The notes beneath the pieces were generated by a model. The model searched no databases. It saw only the letters and a list, made by a program, of their open reading frames with translations, and had not been told where the DNA came from. 7,621 nucleotides of DNA from positions 1 through 7,621 of the forward strand of contig JAKQFZ010000480.1 in NCBI GenBank assembly GCA_029558215.1. The letters are read 5' to 3'. Source of the DNA: Candidatus Omnitrophota bacterium (GTDB lineage: Bacteria; Hinthialibacterota; Hinthialibacteria; JAKQFZ01). Both the position numbers and the translations under genes were made by a program. Within the stretch, counting starts at the first letter, position 1. Each line of letters starts with the position of its first letter. Below are positions 6,262 through 7,621 of the stretch, in pieces.

Positions 6262-7302
6262 TTAGCAAGTGGCGCTTCGTTGACGTGTTTCCCGCAGGAA
6301 ATCCGCCGCCTCTTCAGGCAGCACCGGGTTCACAAACGAACCCGAGGCGCAGTCCAACCCGGACGACTCCCGGACGCGAGGAACAATCTCAAAGTGCCAG
6401 TGATAATCCTGATCTATTGATTCCCAGTAATCAGGTCTCGGAACTGTGTTTGGCATCGTGTGCAGAACGAAACCATAGGGGGGATCCAACAACGCCTCAC
6501 GGATGAGCAACAAAGCCGTTCTCATCGCCTCTGCCAACTGTTGAACACCCTCTCCAGAATCCAGAAGGACGATATCAGACTGGTGCTGCTTGGGCAAGAC
6601 CCAAGTTTCGAACGGATAGCGCGCTGCAAACGGCTCAAAAACGATGAATCCCTCGTTTTCAAAGACCACGCGCTCGTTCATGCGCTGCTCGTCCCGAATA
6701 ATGTCACAAAAAATGCATCGTTGTTTATAGCCGAAATACTGCCGGCATTGGTTGAGCTCGGTCTTTATCCCAAGTGGTGTGACTGGCAGACCCAGGATCT
6801 CCGAAATGGAGTGGCCTGTCATAAACCGTCTTCCGATGCCGTGCTCCTTAAAAACGGAGATGTATCGAAGACGTTGATCTCTCTTGAGATCGGCAACACG
6901 ATCCCGGTAGGTCAAAAAGACCTTCTCCAGTGCCCTGTTCTCCAGACCGCTCAGATCCGCCTCATGGTTGGGTGACTCCACGATTACCTCATGGGCACCC
7001 ACACCACTCATGCGGTCGAACATCCCCAGTCCCTCGCGCACCAGCTGCCGCTCAACCCTGAGCGATGGAACAGGATGTGGAACCACACGGGTAGACCATC
7101 CCGGTGTGTTCGGGGCGGTTCCCTCTTGACGAAGGGCGAATATCTCGGGCGGGGTCTCGGCTTCTCTTCCCTGGCAATAGTAGCAGGAATGCCCACGCTG
7201 CCTCGGCGAACGCAGGGTAACAATCTCCACGGCCTTGCGCACCCTTTCCGGATGGAAGGCAACCCAGCGACCCGTGACAGGATCTTTTCTCAACTGAGAC
7301 AT
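6262..7302 (-). CDS. galT: GalT-family uridylyltransferase homologue lacking the nucleophilic histidine
   Basis: A 346-residue homologue of galactose-1-phosphate uridylyltransferase (Leloir pathway). The two HIT-type halves are clear. The N-terminal half begins with a DPVTGRWV segment, has the zinc pair C40-x-x-C43 followed by TPPEI, and H113 after GAHEVIVESP. The C-terminal half has CIFCDIIRDE (196-205), FETWVLPKQH, HWHFEIVPR (301-309) and NPVLPEEAADFLR. The active-site loop normally reads HPHSQ or HSHSQ, but here it is H164-S-I166-S-E168. The zinc-ligand His remains, the UMP-accepting His is Ile, and the Gln is Glu. The positions matching E. coli Asn153 and Ser161 are Glu and Met. The frame is intact through this segment. 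Start: ATG at 7302, giving family-normal length. A TTG at 7401 would extend it but coincides with the predicted transcription start. It leads an operon with ackA. Membership of the family is sure; ordinary transferase activity is doubtful. Confidence 0.88.
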   Translation of the reverse strand: MSQLRKDPVTGRWVAFHPERVRKAVEIVTLRSPRQRGHSCYYCQGREAETPPEIFALRQEGTAPNTPGWSTRVVPHPVPSLRVERQLVREGLGMFDRMSGVGAHEVIVESPNHEADLSGLENRALEKVFLTYRDRVADLKRDQRLRYISVFKEHGIGRRFMTGHSISEILGLPVTPLGIKTELNQCRQYFGYKQRCIFCDIIRDEQRMNERVVFENEGFIVFEPFAARYPFETWVLPKQHQSDIVLLDSGEGVQQLAEAMRTALLLIREALLDPPYGFVLHTMPNTVPRPDYWESIDQDYHWHFEIVPRVRESSGLDCASGSFVNPVLPEEAADFLRETRQRSATC

Positions 7303-7376
7303 CACAACATCTGCCTTGGACGACCGCTCAAAAAAACACCCGGAAACACTCCAGGCGATCTCGTCGGCAGTTCCAT
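7302..7376 (-). CDS. Possible 24-codon leader peptide upstream of the GalT-family gene
   Basis: An ATG at 7376 is preceded by GCGGAAAG, 6 nt upstream, and opens a 24-codon frame whose TGA overlaps the galT ATG as TGATG. The frame differs from that of galT. Its codons pass through the terminator-like hairpin at 7330-7357. The peptide starts MELPTRS and contains a PGVF-PGVF duplication, and it has no run of one amino acid that would name an effector. The ribosome binding site, the position inside the predicted mRNA leader and the stop-start overlap support it. The short length means it could be chance. Confidence 0.45.
   Translation of the reverse strand: MELPTRSPGVFPGVFLSGRPRQML
7330..7357 (-). 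terminator. Intrinsic-terminator-like hairpin in the galT leader (possible attenuator)
   Basis: On the minus strand, CCTGGA and TCCGGG pair around GTGTT. Two more pairs below give an 8-bp stem with two G.U wobbles, and a run of seven T (7336-7330) follows immediately. It lies 27 nt before the galT ATG and about 45 nt after the predicted transcription start. Placement between promoter and gene fits a conditional terminator rather than the end of an operon. The stem is of only moderate strength. Confidence 0.55.
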
Positions 7377-7406
7377 GGCGCTTTCCGCAAACGTGGTACA
7401 AGGGGG

Positions 7407-7435
7407 AGTGTACCCAACCCTGATTCGAGAGTCAA
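7407..7435 (-). promoter_or_regulatory. sigma70-type promoter of the galT-ackA operon
   Basis: On the minus strand, TTGACT (7435-7430) and TACACT (7412-7407) are separated by exactly 17 nt. They match the consensus at 5 of 6 and 4 of 6 positions. Transcription would start near 7400, giving a leader of about 98 nt before the ATG at 7302. This placement argues against the upstream TTG at 7401 as the galT start. Confidence 0.6.
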
Positions 7436-7621
7436 GTGGGAGACACATCAGGGCGTACTGGCTCAGTTACACAAGGGCAGAGACTGTCATTCCGAGCGAC
7501 TGAGGCTTGACGAAGGAGTGAGGAATCTCTCTTACAGTCCGAAGCCCTTCTGCAAAGGCACAGAGAGACTCTTCGCTGCGCAGACTCCGCTCAGAGTGAC
7601 ATCTCACTTACACGGGTGTTC
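7436..7621. other. Non-coding region upstream of the galT promoter
   Basis: Apart from the inverted-repeat element at 7485-7601 there is nothing I can assign. No ribosome binding site followed by a plausible reading frame is visible, and the next gene upstream lies beyond the window edge. Confidence 0.5.
7485..7601. repeat. 117-bp imperfect inverted-repeat element (MITE-like)
   Basis: The ends TGTCATTCCGAGCG (7485-7498) and CGCTCAGAGTGACA (7588-7601) are inverted repeats at 12 of 14 positions. Inner arms GAATCTCTCT (7523-7532) and AGAGAGACTC (7562-7571) match at 9 of 10. The pattern of GTCATTCnGAGCG at one end, GAATCTC inside and CGCTCAGAnTGAC at the other end is a dispersed repeat I recognise from several environmental bacterial phyla. 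It has no coding capacity, and it begins 50 nt upstream of the galT -35 box. Confidence 0.6.

Noticed and set aside
7303..7401. A TTG start for the GalT-family gene at 7401
   Set aside because: It coincides with the predicted transcription start, lacks an upstream ribosome binding site in the mRNA, and makes the protein longer than the family.

Overview
The window looks like chromosomal DNA of moderate GC content from a free-living, heterotrophic bacterium. Three things point towards the PVC superphylum (Verrucomicrobia, Planctomycetes, Lentisphaerae) or a neighbouring phylum such as Hydrogenedentes or Sumerlaeota. These are a GH123/DUF4091-type glycosidase, an ECF sigma factor cotranscribed with a membrane-bound VWA protein of the YfbK type, and intergenic DNA dense in short hairpin repeats. 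This placement is inference from gene content and was not tested by any search.

Layout. Positions 1-1722 (+) hold the 3' part of a GH123/DUF4091-like glycoside hydrolase whose 5' end probably lies outside the window. It converges on a minus-strand operon across a strong shared hairpin (1741-1775). That operon is an ECF sigma factor (4615-4079) followed by a 754-residue membrane VWA protein (4064-1800). The ribosome binding site of the second gene overlaps the stop codon of the first. Positions 4616-5016 are non-coding and contain a likely operator palindrome, a mosaic of hairpin repeats including a head-to-head REP-like pair, and the terminator of the next operon. That next operon, also on the minus strand, is a GalT-family gene (7302-6262) followed by acetate kinase ackA (6249-5017), again with a ribosome binding site overlapping the upstream stop codon. 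Upstream of galT are a good sigma70-type promoter, a roughly 100-nt leader and, further out, a 117-bp imperfect inverted-repeat element.

How the genes may work together. The sigma/VWA pair looks like a signalling module: the membrane VWA protein has a cytoplasmic N-terminus that resembles an anti-sigma domain but has no Cys or His. The galT-ackA operon joins a sugar-phosphate nucleotidyltransferase homologue to acetate/ATP metabolism. The GalT homologue keeps its structural zinc ligands but has lost the nucleophilic histidine and the phosphate-contacting residues around it, so its real reaction is open. The galT leader appears to encode a 24-codon peptide that runs through an intrinsic-terminator-like hairpin and ends in a TGATG overlap with galT, an architecture that suggests attenuation.

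The points most worth a second look are the nucleophile-less GalT, the leader ORF with its embedded hairpin, and the REP-like pair whose stems differ by compensatory changes.
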